22,797 nucleotides of DNA from Anaerolineaceae bacterium (GTDB lineage: Bacteria; Chloroflexota; Anaerolineae; Anaerolineales; Anaerolineaceae), in contig JACZIY010000721.1 of assembly GCA_014860845.1 (NCBI GenBank), positions 1 through 22,797 of the forward strand, in the 5' to 3' direction. The translations under genes and the position numbers were made by a program. Positions 1-7,843 of the stretch are shown one piece after another. The notes beneath the pieces are model-generated. The model was not told the origin of the DNA. It did not search any database and saw only the letters and a list, made by a program, of their open reading frames with translations. Every line of letters begins with the position of its first letter. Positions within the stretch are counted from its first letter, which is position 1.

Positions 1-316
1 GGAATTGATCGATGTCTGTTATCGTTAATCCACAATCGCCAGGCATCAAACCAGCTAATTTATCTTCACTTACAGAACCTAATCCTTCCAAACGCCCTTT
101 TGCTTGAAGAGAATCACCGGTTTTCATAAATGAATGAACAACCATGCAGAAATAATCATCCTGCAGGTCAGCTCTCAGATAAGAAGGATCTGCATCAGTC
201 CATCTTACCGGCATTAATCCCCAACCTAAAATTGGCAATCCGATAATCAAACCAATGAGAAATCCGATTGCGGCTGTAATCAATGGTCTCTTTAAGTATT
301 CTTGGATCTTATCCAT
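1..316 (-). CDS. Partial single-pass membrane protein of unknown function (C-terminus cut off by window edge)
   Basis: This reading frame opens at ATG 314-316 and runs off the left edge after 105 codons, so the C-terminus is missing. An AGGAG Shine-Dalgarno about 7 nt upstream (minus strand) supports the start. The N-terminus is a short basic stretch (MDKIQEYLKRP), then one hydrophobic helix at about residues 12-33. A soluble part follows, with WTDADPSYLRADLQDDY at about residues 39-55. That segment resembles one I recall from small membrane proteins of Chloroflexota (W-T-A/D-A, then LRADL), but I cannot name a function. It lies downstream of topA and has its own candidate promoter, so it need not depend on topA transcription. 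Both the membrane topology and the phylum link are inferred. Confidence 0.75.
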   Translation of the reverse strand, partial: MDKIQEYLKRPLITAAIGFLIGLIIGLPILGWGLMPVRWTDADPSYLRADLQDDYFCMVVHSFMKTGDSLQAKGRLEGLGSVSEDKLAGLMPGDCGLTITDIDQF

Positions 317-364
317 TTTTCTGCTCCTGGTGATTTGTCATATTATTTGGATTATTACAATTTG

Positions 365-393
365 ATTTTAGAACAAAACGTCTAAATATGCAA
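365..393 (-). promoter_or_regulatory. Candidate sigma-70-type promoter for the truncated membrane gene
   Basis: Read on the minus strand, TTGCAT (388-393) and TAAAAT (365-370) are separated by exactly 17 nt. Initiation would fall near 358, giving a leader of about 40 nt before the ATG at 316. It sits in the 109-nt gap after topA, where a promoter is plausible. This is a motif match only. Confidence 0.5.
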
Positions 394-425
394 CAATTCC
401 AATCATATCTCTCTAGTTGCAGATT

Positions 426-2744
426 TTATGCCAATTCCTCTTTTTCTCCATGAATAATGTCCGATTGTAAAAATGTTTCTTCACATTTTAAACACTGAAG
501 GTCTCGTTTATTGACAACAACCAGGGTTCCATTGCAATTCGGACATGGTTCCGCCACAGGTTGTTTCCAGGATGTAAATTGACAAGCAGGATAATTAGAA
601 CATCCAAAAAATATGCGTCCTTTTCTGGTTCTGCGTATAACTACTTCACCAGTAGCACATTCTGGACACTTTACACCAATTTTTTCCAATATCGGCTCTG
701 TATATCGACAGGTTGGGAAATTACTACAACTAATAAATTTTCCAAATCGACCAAACCGAATAACTAATTCATGTCCACATTTTGGACAATCTCGACCTAT
801 CTTTTCTAATTCGGTTTTCGTCTCTGGCATCTCTTCTTTTGCCCGGCTCAAATGAACAGAAAAGTCTTTATAGAAATCAGTAATAACAGTGTTCCAAACT
901 TTTTCACCAGACGCGACCTGATCCAAAGAAGTTTCCATTGAAGCAGTAAAACCAGGGTCCACGACTTCATTAAAGTGCCCAACCAGCAAATCGTTTACGA
1001 TCATGCCTGTTTCAGTCGGGATCAGACGTTTCTTCTCTCGTTCTACGTACCCTCTTTCTTGAATGGTCGAAAGAATAGGAGCATAAGTTGATGGTCTTCC
1101 TATTCCATATTCTTCTAATAATTGAACCAATGAAGCTTCGGTAAAACGCGGAGGCGGAGTTGTAAAGTGTTGTTCAGGAATTAATCGCACCAATTCCTGT
1201 TTTTGTCCATCCGCTAAATTTGAAGGTAACAATACGCCTGTGTCATTTCCATTTTGTTTGTCCTCATCTTTTGCTTCTTCATAAACGACCAGAAAGCCTG
1301 AAAACCGCAATGTGGATCCCGATGCTCGAAATTCATATTGATTATCTTTTCCGTCTGCTTGAATTTCCACTGAAACAGTATCATAGATGGCTGCTTCCAT
1401 TTGAGAAGCAACGAATCGCTTCCAAATAAGTTGATAAAGTTTGTATTGGTCACCTTTGATAAATTTCTTTACATCTTCCGGAGACCGAATAACGGAAGTG
1501 GGTCTAATAGCTTCATGTGCTTCTTGTGCTTTGACCGCTCTGGTTTTATGCTGCGGAAGGGTTGCAGGAAGATATGTTTTGCCGAATTTGGACATTATAT
1601 AACTTCGGGCTTCTTTTTGAGCAATATCAGAAATGTTTGTCGAGTCAGTTCGCATATAGGTAATCAAACCAGTCGATCCGCCTTCACCCACATCTAACCC
1701 TTCATAAAGTTGTTGTGCCAAAGCCATCGTCCGTCTTGCTGTGAAACCCAATCTTCGGGATGCTTCTTGTTGTAAAGAACTGGTGATAAATGGAGCTGGT
1801 GCTTTCCGCTTTCTTTCACCTTTTTTAACTTTCGTGATCCAATAATTAGCCTGTTCCAAATCGTCTAAGAAGCTATGTGTTTTTTCTTTGTTGTTTAATG
1901 TGGGCTCTTCCCCATTTATTCGGAATAATTTGGCAATGTATGTCTTTTTTGAATGATCGGGCTTGAGTTCGGCTTCAATAGTCCAATACTCTTCCTGAAT
2001 AAAATCTTCGATTTCTCTTTCCCGCTCAACGATCAAACGTAACGCAACGGATTGAACACGGCCAGCTGATAAACGGCTTCGAACTTTTTGCCACAATAAA
2101 GGACTGAGATTATAACCCACCAGCCTGTCCAGAATTCTCCGGGCTTGTTGGGCATTAACCAGATCCATGTTGATTGCTCTTGGATGATCAAAAGCTTCTT
2201 CAATTGCTGGTTTTGTTATTTCATGAAAAACCACGCGATTGGTTCTGTTTTCATCAATTTCTGCAGCTTCCATTAAATGCCAGGCAATTGCTTCACCCTC
2301 TCGATCTGGATCAGTTGCGAGATAAATCTGCTCTGCAGTTTTGGCTAACTGTTTCAACTCCTTTACTACCGGTCTTTTTTCATTCGGAACACGGTATTTC
2401 GGTGAAAAATGATTTTCAACATCTACAGATAATTCTGACCGCAATAAATCTCGTACATGGCCCACAGAGGCTTTTACTATGTAATCTTTTCCTAAATATC
2501 TCTGTACAGTCTTTGCTTTTGCAGGAGATTCAACAATTACGAGTTTTCCACTCAGTTTTGGTTCTTTTTTAACAGATGGAGGAGGTGTTATATGTGAATG
2601 CTCCTCTGTTTTTCCAGTTCTATATAAAGTCGTACCACAAACAGAACAAACTCCTTTCGTAACAGGAGCTCCAATTTTATTGAATGAAGCTTCCGGATTT
2701 TTAATTTCACGTTTTGTTCTGCATTTAACACAATAAGCTTCCAA
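426..2744 (-). CDS. topA: DNA topoisomerase I (type IA) with an extra N-terminal zinc module
   Basis: This is a type IA topoisomerase of 772 residues. It relaxes negatively supercoiled DNA by cutting one strand through a tyrosine phosphodiester. Residues 1-44 form an added Cys4 module (C5, C8, C33, C36) resembling the DUF5679 zinc domain. The Toprim domain starts at about 66 (LVIVESPAKAKT) and carries the acidic DPDREG motif at 145-150. The catalytic tyrosine is in ITYMRTDS (Y363), and GIGRPSTYA lies near 547. Three C-terminal C4 zinc ribbons start at about 653, 693 and 734. The start codon is TTG, 7 nt after a perfect AGGAGG that overlaps the manC stop codon. An ATG at 2747-2749 is out of frame and only 2 nt from the Shine-Dalgarno. 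It is the last gene of the tightly packed operon. Confidence 0.97.
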   Translation of the reverse strand: MEAYCVKCRTKREIKNPEASFNKIGAPVTKGVCSVCGTTLYRTGKTEEHSHITPPPSVKKEPKLSGKLVIVESPAKAKTVQRYLGKDYIVKASVGHVRDLLRSELSVDVENHFSPKYRVPNEKRPVVKELKQLAKTAEQIYLATDPDREGEAIAWHLMEAAEIDENRTNRVVFHEITKPAIEEAFDHPRAINMDLVNAQQARRILDRLVGYNLSPLLWQKVRSRLSAGRVQSVALRLIVEREREIEDFIQEEYWTIEAELKPDHSKKTYIAKLFRINGEEPTLNNKEKTHSFLDDLEQANYWITKVKKGERKRKAPAPFITSSLQQEASRRLGFTARRTMALAQQLYEGLDVGEGGSTGLITYMRTDSTNISDIAQKEARSYIMSKFGKTYLPATLPQHKTRAVKAQEAHEAIRPTSVIRSPEDVKKFIKGDQYKLYQLIWKRFVASQMEAAIYDTVSVEIQADGKDNQYEFRASGSTLRFSGFLVVYEEAKDEDKQNGNDTGVLLPSNLADGQKQELVRLIPEQHFTTPPPRFTEASLVQLLEEYGIGRPSTYAPILSTIQERGYVEREKKRLIPTETGMIVNDLLVGHFNEVVDPGFTASMETSLDQVASGEKVWNTVITDFYKDFSVHLSRAKEEMPETKTELEKIGRDCPKCGHELVIRFGRFGKFISCSNFPTCRYTEPILEKIGVKCPECATGEVVIRRTRKGRIFFGCSNYPACQFTSWKQPVAEPCPNCNGTLVVVNKRDLQCLKCEETFLQSDIIHGEKEELA

Positions 2745-2751
2745 AACATTT

Positions 2752-2757
2752 CCTCCT
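2752..2757 (-). promoter_or_regulatory. Ribosome binding site that fixes the TTG start of topA
   Basis: A perfect AGGAGG on the minus strand lies 7 nt upstream of TTG 2742-2744. It also overlaps the TAG stop of manC (2756-2758), so ribosomes finishing manC stop on the topA ribosome binding site. The closer ATG (2747-2749) is out of frame and spaced too tightly. Confidence 0.7.
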
Positions 2758-3853
2758 ACAAATATTCATCAAGACCGTTATCGGTCAGAAATTTTACAAC
2801 ATTTTTTATTTCTTGTGATTTTGCTCTGTCACAAATCAAAATTGTGTTATCACTCTCAACAATTACCAGGTTTTCAATCCCTAATGTCACAATCATATGT
2901 TGATCAGAACGAGAATAAACCAAAGTGTTTGAAGTGTCAAAACCAATATGGCGTACAGCCATATTCACATTTCCATCTTTGTCCAATGGCATGACATCAA
3001 ATAATGATTCCCAGCTACCAACATCATACCACCCAAGTTCAGAACCAGGGATCACAATTACATGTGGTGCGTGTTCCATAATGCCATAATCGATGGTTTG
3101 AGGGGTAATTTTTCCCCAATAATGAGGTAACATTTCATTAATCTTGTCCTCAACCAAGGCTTTTGTAATATCTTTAAGAATCAGGCTGAATTCTGGCATT
3201 TGTCGATTAAATTCTTCCAAAATCGCATCTACGTGCCAGATGAACATACCTGAATTCCAATCATAGCCACCTGATGAAAACATGAGTTTGGCTTTGGCTG
3301 CATCTGGTTTCTCGATAAACCTATTAACTTTAAATGACCATCTATCTTCAAAACTCTTAACAGGTTCACCTTTGTGGATGTAACCATAACCAGTAGCTGC
3401 AAACGTAGGTTGAATCCCAAGGGTAATTAAATATTTTTCTTGGGCAGCTTGATATCCTGATCTCAATAGGTTGTGGAATTCTGAAATATTTTGAATAAAA
3501 TGATCCGCTGTTAGTATGACTAAAATTGCTTCAGGATCGATCTGTTTGATATAGGTAGCTGCATATCCAACAACGGATGCAGTCCCTTTTGGAAAAGGTT
3601 CGATCAGGAAATTATCTTTTGGGATATGCGGGGTTTGTGAAGACAATAAATCAGCTTGGTCTGCGACAGTTACAACAAAAATTCTCTCGGGTGGAAATAA
3701 TCCAACCAGACGATTAACAGAAATTTGAAAAAGGGTCTCTTCACCAAATATCTTTACCATTTGTTTGGGTGTTTTTTTCCTTGATAAAGGCCAAAGACGC
3801 GTTCCACCACCACCAGCCATGATTACCGCATAAAAATGTTGAAAATTATCCAT
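2756..3853 (-). CDS. manC: Mannose-1-phosphate guanylyltransferase
   Basis: This 365-residue nucleotidyltransferase should make GDP-mannose from GTP and mannose-1-phosphate in the cytoplasm, feeding mannosylated glycans. The nucleotide-binding signature GGGGTRLWPLSRKKTPKQ lies at about residues 14-31. TADH near 115-118, FIEKPD near 179-184, YDWNSGMF near 197-204 and IDYGIMEHA near 254 are family features. It has only the pyrophosphorylase part and ends near residue 365, with no phosphomannose isomerase domain of the kind seen in longer bifunctional proteins. The ATG overlaps the dprA stop codon by one base (TAATG), which suggests translational coupling. Its place between DNA-processing genes is functionally odd. 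A mannose-specific activity is the usual call for this signature, but a related sugar nucleotide cannot be excluded. Confidence 0.92.
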   Translation of the reverse strand: MDNFQHFYAVIMAGGGGTRLWPLSRKKTPKQMVKIFGEETLFQISVNRLVGLFPPERIFVVTVADQADLLSSQTPHIPKDNFLIEPFPKGTASVVGYAATYIKQIDPEAILVILTADHFIQNISEFHNLLRSGYQAAQEKYLITLGIQPTFAATGYGYIHKGEPVKSFEDRWSFKVNRFIEKPDAAKAKLMFSSGGYDWNSGMFIWHVDAILEEFNRQMPEFSLILKDITKALVEDKINEMLPHYWGKITPQTIDYGIMEHAPHVIVIPGSELGWYDVGSWESLFDVMPLDKDGNVNMAVRHIGFDTSNTLVYSRSDQHMIVTLGIENLVIVESDNTILICDRAKSQEIKNVVKFLTDNGLDEYL

Positions 3854-4956
3854 TATAAATATTCCCCTTTCTCTTCTTTAATCACTACGTATTTCATTCC
3901 ACCAACTTGTTTGGTTAGCCCCTTCAATTCCATCATTGCCAAATAAGAACTTACTTGTGAAATAGGCAATTCTGATAGATTGGTTATTTCATCGACATGT
4001 AGAGGTTCGGTAGATAAAACGCTCAGTATTTTTTCCTCAAATAAGTCAATCGGATATTCTTTTCTAAATGATTTTCTTTCCTGAATGAGTTCAACTTGCA
4101 TATCATGCAAAACTTCTCGAATATCCAACAATGGTTTAGCACCTTGTTGGATCAATTTATTTGTACCTTTGCTTTGAACATTGTAGATACTACCAGGAAC
4201 AGCATATACATTTCTTCCCTGATTAACAGCAAATTCAGCGGTAATCAATGCCCCACTGGTTTGACCTGCCTCAATCACGATCGTTGCTCTGGACAACCCG
4301 GAAATAATTCTATTTCTGGGTGGAAAATTATTCGCTTCAGGAGCAGTACCAGGTGGATAGTCACTGATTACAGCCCCTGCATTGGAGATTTCGTCAGCTA
4401 ATTTTCTGTGTTCCGCGGGATAAATTCGATCTACTCCACTCCCCAGAACAGCAATGGTTCTTCCACCAGATTCTAATGCGGATTTATGGGCGATACCATC
4501 AACACCTCTCGCAAGTCCGCTCACAACAGTTATTTTATGATCTGCCAATACCCGTGAGAATTCTTCAGTGATTTGTTTCCCATAATGGGTAACTTTTCGG
4601 GTACCTACAATGGCAACTGCCCATTCATCTTCAAGGGTTAAATCTCCTTTAATGTACAGAACCGGAGGAGGTTGATCGATTTCTTTTAGGTATCTGGGAT
4701 ATCCAAAATCATCTTTTATCAATATTTTTATACCTGCAGATTGAATTCTTTGGATATATTGATTTAGATCGATTTCTTTTCTGATTTGTAAAACACGCTC
4801 ACAAATCTTTTCTGAAAGCCCGCTTTCCCTTAATGATGAAACCGGTGCATTCCAGGCAATTTCAAGATTACCAAAGTAATCTTCCAAAGCCTTCATCCTG
4901 ACTGCACCTATTCCTTTTATTAAGCTAAATCCAACCCAATAATTTCTTGGATCCAT
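3853..4956 (-). CDS. dprA: DNA-processing protein DprA
   Basis: DprA binds incoming single-stranded DNA during natural transformation and loads RecA. Many bacteria not known to be competent also carry it. The 367-residue protein has an N-terminal helix-hairpin-helix-like region (residues 1-60, including LIKGIGAVR). The Rossmann-like core follows, with VGTRKVTHYG near 117, SGLARGVDGIAH near 146-157, FPPRNRIISGLS near 211-222 and SGALITA near 234-240. A C-terminal winged-helix-like segment lies at about 305-360. The ATG is preceded by an AGGA Shine-Dalgarno and starts only 2 nt after the rimM stop, so it is very likely co-transcribed with rimM. No other competence gene lies in the window. Confidence 0.96.
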   Translation of the reverse strand: MDPRNYWVGFSLIKGIGAVRMKALEDYFGNLEIAWNAPVSSLRESGLSEKICERVLQIRKEIDLNQYIQRIQSAGIKILIKDDFGYPRYLKEIDQPPPVLYIKGDLTLEDEWAVAIVGTRKVTHYGKQITEEFSRVLADHKITVVSGLARGVDGIAHKSALESGGRTIAVLGSGVDRIYPAEHRKLADEISNAGAVISDYPPGTAPEANNFPPRNRIISGLSRATIVIEAGQTSGALITAEFAVNQGRNVYAVPGSIYNVQSKGTNKLIQQGAKPLLDIREVLHDMQVELIQERKSFRKEYPIDLFEEKILSVLSTEPLHVDEITNLSELPISQVSSYLAMMELKGLTKQVGGMKYVVIKEEKGEYL

Positions 4957-4958
4957 GC

Positions 4959-5531
4959 TTAATCCTGGTTATAGTATTCCAATGGTTTCACAACCATGAT
5001 TTTATTCTCTATATCAATTTTTTCGATCAAACTGAGCAATGCAGGGTATAAAATTTCTTTTTTATCTTCACCAATAATCACATACACGTCATTTGCACCT
5101 GTTTCTAGAATATCTGTAATTTCCCCAATTTTTAATTCATTCGTATCCATCACAGATAATCCAATCAATTGGTGGTGATAGTACTCCCCTTCAGGAAGAT
5201 CGGGTAGTTCACTGGCATCTACAAAAACAAAATCACTTTTGAAATTTTCGACTTGCTCAATTTGGGTAAACTCATCAAATTCAAAAATTAAACTTTTAGA
5301 ATGCTCTTTGATCGATTTGATATGAGCGGGAAGGTGTTCATCACCAATAAAAACTTTTCTACCTTTTATTAATCGTTCAGGGAAATCTGTTAAAATATAA
5401 AAGGCAATTCCACCATCAAGACCATGCGGTTTTCCAAGTCTACCAATAGCCAAATAGACAGGCTCGCCTGTGTTGAGCGAGCCTGTGCCATTCTTATCAG
5501 GTTCAGACATCACCCGATGAGTCTTTTTCAT
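4959..5531 (-). CDS. rimM: Ribosome maturation factor RimM
   Basis: RimM assists 30S subunit assembly, acting on the head domain near ribosomal protein S19. The RimM N-terminal barrel is seen at about residues 26-108 (AIGRLGKPHGLDGG). A PRC-barrel follows from about 113 (LPEGEYYHHQLIGL) to 185. The ATG overlaps the khpA stop as ATGA, a classic coupling arrangement. This gives a 190-residue protein with about 25 extra polar residues before the conserved domain. That extension is encoded over a GC-rich 10-bp inverted repeat. A TTG at 5451-5453 would start almost exactly at the conserved domain, but its Shine-Dalgarno is poor, so I keep the coupled ATG. The order rpsP-khpA-rimM is common in bacteria. 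Confidence 0.95.
   Translation of the reverse strand: MKKTHRVMSEPDKNGTGSLNTGEPVYLAIGRLGKPHGLDGGIAFYILTDFPERLIKGRKVFIGDEHLPAHIKSIKEHSKSLIFEFDEFTQIEQVENFKSDFVFVDASELPDLPEGEYYHHQLIGLSVMDTNELKIGEITDILETGANDVYVIIGEDKKEILYPALLSLIEKIDIENKIMVVKPLEYYNQD
5458..5486. repeat. GC-rich perfect inverted repeat inside the 5' end of rimM
   Basis: ACAGGCTCGC (5458-5467) and GCGAGCCTGT (5477-5486) are perfect 10-bp inverted arms around a 9-nt loop. In rimM mRNA this would be a strong hairpin about 45-75 nt after the ATG. It stands out as GC-rich against AT-rich surroundings. It is not followed by a T run on either strand, so it is not an obvious intrinsic terminator. Confidence 0.8.
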
Positions 5532-5764
5532 CGAGGTTCCACCACATCCAATGATGCCTGTTTTCCTTCACGAGCCGCTGCTACACGAAGCAAAACACGC
5601 ATCGAATTGGCTACACGCCCACCTTTTCCAATGACTCTGCCCATATCTTCTTTGGCAACTCTTAACTCTACACGAGTTTTATTACCACCTCGGTCACAAT
5701 TTACTTCAACCTGGGAAGGATCGTCAACTAATGAACGAGCAATAAATTCAATTAATTCTTTCAC
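5528..5764 (-). CDS. khpA: KH-domain RNA-binding protein KhpA
   Basis: This 78-residue single-KH protein has the RNA-binding loop VIGKGGRVA at about residues 44-52, inside the N-terminal KELIEFIARSLVDDP to C-terminal VVEP layout typical of KhpA/YlqC. In several Gram-positive bacteria KhpA works with KhpB in RNA binding and cell elongation or division control; any such role here is inferred from the family. The start is GTG (5762-5764), with AAAGGA about 8 nt upstream. The stop overlaps the rimM ATG (ATGA). It lies 56 nt downstream of rpsP, the usual neighbourhood for this family. Confidence 0.93.
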   Translation of the reverse strand: MKELIEFIARSLVDDPSQVEVNCDRGGNKTRVELRVAKEDMGRVIGKGGRVANSMRVLLRVAAAREGKQASLDVVEPR

Positions 5765-5820
5765 GGCTTTTTCCTTTCTTAAAGCAAGTTTTTTTGACTA
5801 CGCTTAATAAGTACTTTTAC

Positions 5821-6165
5821 TTAAGCCGGATTTGTTTTCTGGTTAGAGTTATGTTTTGCGTAGATCTTTTCAGCTTCCTCTTTTAATACATCCAGCGATT
5901 CGCCTTTCTTAAATCGGTCAAATCTCTCCATAAGGCCAACTGTTCTGAAGATCTGACCGACAGAGTCACTGGGTTGAGCACCTTTGCTCATCCAATCAAA
6001 AACACGGTCTTCCTGAATGTTGATTGTCGAAGGTTCTGTTCTTGGATTATAGAAACCCAAAATTTCTAAGAATCTTCCGTCTCTTGGACTTTCTTTATCT
6101 GCTGCAATAATTCGGTATGTTGGTTGACCTTTTAGTCCTTGTCTTCGTAATCGAATCCTTACCAT
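5821..6165 (-). CDS. rpsP: 30S ribosomal protein S16
   Basis: S16 is a small-subunit ribosomal protein needed for 30S assembly. The N-terminus MVRIRLRRQG and the segment YRIIAADKESPRDGRFLEILGF are diagnostic. The conserved part ends near residue 80. It is followed by a charged tail rich in Lys and Glu (to 114 residues), longer than the roughly 80-90-residue forms. A strong AGGAG Shine-Dalgarno lies about 9 nt before the ATG. The 110-nt gap to ffh contains no clear terminator, so transcription probably continues from ffh. Confidence 0.97.
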   Translation of the reverse strand: MVRIRLRRQGLKGQPTYRIIAADKESPRDGRFLEILGFYNPRTEPSTINIQEDRVFDWMSKGAQPSDSVGQIFRTVGLMERFDRFKKGESLDVLKEEAEKIYAKHNSNQKTNPA

Positions 6166-6275
6166 CGATTTTTTCTCCTGTTTTTATAATTTTTTATTTT
6201 TGATAATCTAATCTCAATTTGATTCTGAGAGGAAACGTTGAAGGGGACGTCTTTAGAATCACATTGCTGATCAGA

Positions 6276-7598
6276 CTAACCGAATAAACGAGGTAATCCA
6301 CGTCCTCCGGATTTTTGAAAAGTTTTCATTAATTTCTTTATATCACGATATTGCTTAATTAAGCGATTTACATCCTGAACTTGTGTACCAGAACCAGTAG
6401 CAATTCTTCGCCTTCGTGACGCGTTAAGTATATCCGGAAATCTTCTTTCTTGCGATGTCATTGAATTAATGATTGCTTCCGTTTGTTTTAATTGTTTTTC
6501 AGCATCATTTGGATTTACTGATCTTGCCATTTGACCCATGTTACCGGGCATCATCTCCAAAATTTGAGATATTGAACCCATTTTCTTGATCTGTTTGAGT
6601 TGTTGAAGAAAATCGTCCAATGAAAACTCACCACTGATCATTTTCTCAGCTTGCTTTTGAGCTTCTTTCTGATCAAAAGCCATTTCCGCTTTTTCAATTA
6701 GCCCAATCACATCTCCCATACCCAGAATTCTGGACGCGAGACGGCCTGGATCAAATGCTTCCATGGCATCTATACCTTCACCGGTACTCAGAAACTTGAT
6801 TGGAACACCGGTTACACTTCGGATTGATATGGCTGCACCACCTCTGGCATCACCATCAATTTTTGTCAGCACCAGGCCAGTAATCGAAACAGTATCACGG
6901 AAACCTTCAGCGATATGTAATGCTTCTTGACCAATCATCGAGTCCACGACCAATAAAATTTCGACAGTTTTGACTCTCGCTTGGATTGCTCGCAGCTCAT
7001 CCATTAAATCTTGATCTAGTTGTGATCGCCCAGCTGTATCAATGATGACAACAGTAAAACCACCTTTTCGTGCGTAATCATATGCGTGAAAACTAACTTC
7101 AGGTGGTTTCTTACCATCCTCGGTGAAAACTGGCACATCGATACGTTCTCCCAAGGTTTGTAATTGCTTTATGGCTGCTGGACGATAAGGATCAGCAGCT
7201 ACCATCAAGACACGCTCTCCCTGAGACCTTAGCTTTTTGGCTATTTTTGCAGAAGCAGTTGTTTTACCGGATCCTTGTAAACCAACCATCATGATCACAT
7301 AAGGTTTTTCGCCGGTGAGGTTTATCTTTGATGGTTCCCCTAATGTCTTAATTAACTCTTCATTGACAATTTTTACGACTTGTTGACCAGGGTTTAGTGC
7401 TTTGGATACCTCAGCACCCACTGCTCGTTCACGAACTTGTGAAACAAACTTTTTTGCTACACTGAAATGAACATCAGCCTCTAACAAAGCCAACCGCACT
7501 TCCCGCATAACATTGTCAACATCGCCCTCGGAGAGTTTTCCCCTCCGGCGCAATTCTTTGAATATCCCGTCTAATCTTCCAGTTAAATTCTCAAACAT
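6276..7598 (-). CDS. ffh: Signal recognition particle protein Ffh (SRP54)
   Basis: Ffh is the SRP GTPase that binds signal sequences of nascent membrane proteins and delivers them to FtsY. The 440-residue protein has the N helical bundle (1-90) and then the G domain. The P-loop GLQGSGKTT is at 106-114, DTAGRS at 187-192 and TKIDGDARGG at 245-254. The Met-rich M domain occupies about 296-440, with GSGTQVQDVNRLIKQY near 402-417, which binds SRP RNA. Length and motif order are normal. It is the first gene of the minus-strand operon and has a good promoter 44-72 nt upstream of the ATG. The Shine-Dalgarno (AAAGAAA) is weak. No ylxM or ftsY is adjacent. Confidence 0.97.
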   Translation of the reverse strand: MFENLTGRLDGIFKELRRRGKLSEGDVDNVMREVRLALLEADVHFSVAKKFVSQVRERAVGAEVSKALNPGQQVVKIVNEELIKTLGEPSKINLTGEKPYVIMMVGLQGSGKTTASAKIAKKLRSQGERVLMVAADPYRPAAIKQLQTLGERIDVPVFTEDGKKPPEVSFHAYDYARKGGFTVVIIDTAGRSQLDQDLMDELRAIQARVKTVEILLVVDSMIGQEALHIAEGFRDTVSITGLVLTKIDGDARGGAAISIRSVTGVPIKFLSTGEGIDAMEAFDPGRLASRILGMGDVIGLIEKAEMAFDQKEAQKQAEKMISGEFSLDDFLQQLKQIKKMGSISQILEMMPGNMGQMARSVNPNDAEKQLKQTEAIINSMTSQERRFPDILNASRRRRIATGSGTQVQDVNRLIKQYRDIKKLMKTFQKSGGRGLPRLFG

Positions 7599-7641
7599 AA
7601 AATTTCTTTAATTTAAATTAATACATTTATTAGCGTGCAAG

Positions 7642-7670
7642 ATTTTAGCTTGTTCACGAATTTTGGTCAA
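7642..7670 (-). promoter_or_regulatory. Candidate sigma-70-type promoter of the ffh operon
   Basis: Read on the minus strand, TTGACC (7665-7670) and TAAAAT (7642-7647) are separated by 17 nt, close to consensus. Initiation would be near 7635, giving a leader of about 37 nt. It probably drives ffh through topA, because no strong terminator is visible between those genes. Confidence 0.65.
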
Positions 7671-7696
7671 GGAATTCTATCACAGGTTGTTTTTAA

Positions 7697-7732
7697 TCAA
7701 TATTATTAAAAATTTTTAGAATTTAATATTGA
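7697..7732. repeat. AT-rich inverted repeat in the ffh/degV divergent region
   Basis: TCAATATTA (7697-7705) and TAATATTGA (7724-7732) are perfect 9-bp inverted arms. A second palindrome, TAAAAATTTTTA (7707-7718), lies between them. The site is in the 245-nt divergent gap and could be an operator or a bent-DNA site, but AT-rich palindromes also arise by chance. Nothing else coding is visible in 7599-7843. I found no convincing promoter for degV here. Confidence 0.4.
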
Positions 7733-7843
7733 ATATGCAACCCAAAACGGAACTTTTCTAATTATTGAGTGTTATCTTGATTGGTAAAATGACTTAATTC
7801 ACACAATATCAAATAAAGAATAATAAAAAAATCGGAGAAAATA

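Noticed and set aside
2174..2572. A 132-codon open frame on the plus strand opposite topA
   Set aside because: It lies entirely inside topA on the opposite strand, has a leucine/phenylalanine-rich antisense-like composition and no ribosome binding site. The topA motifs in the other frame are clear.
7777..7809. A TTGATT/TTGGTA plus CAATAT promoter for degV
   Set aside because: The hexamers match poorly at correct spacing, or well at wrong spacing. A promoter must exist here, but I cannot place it.
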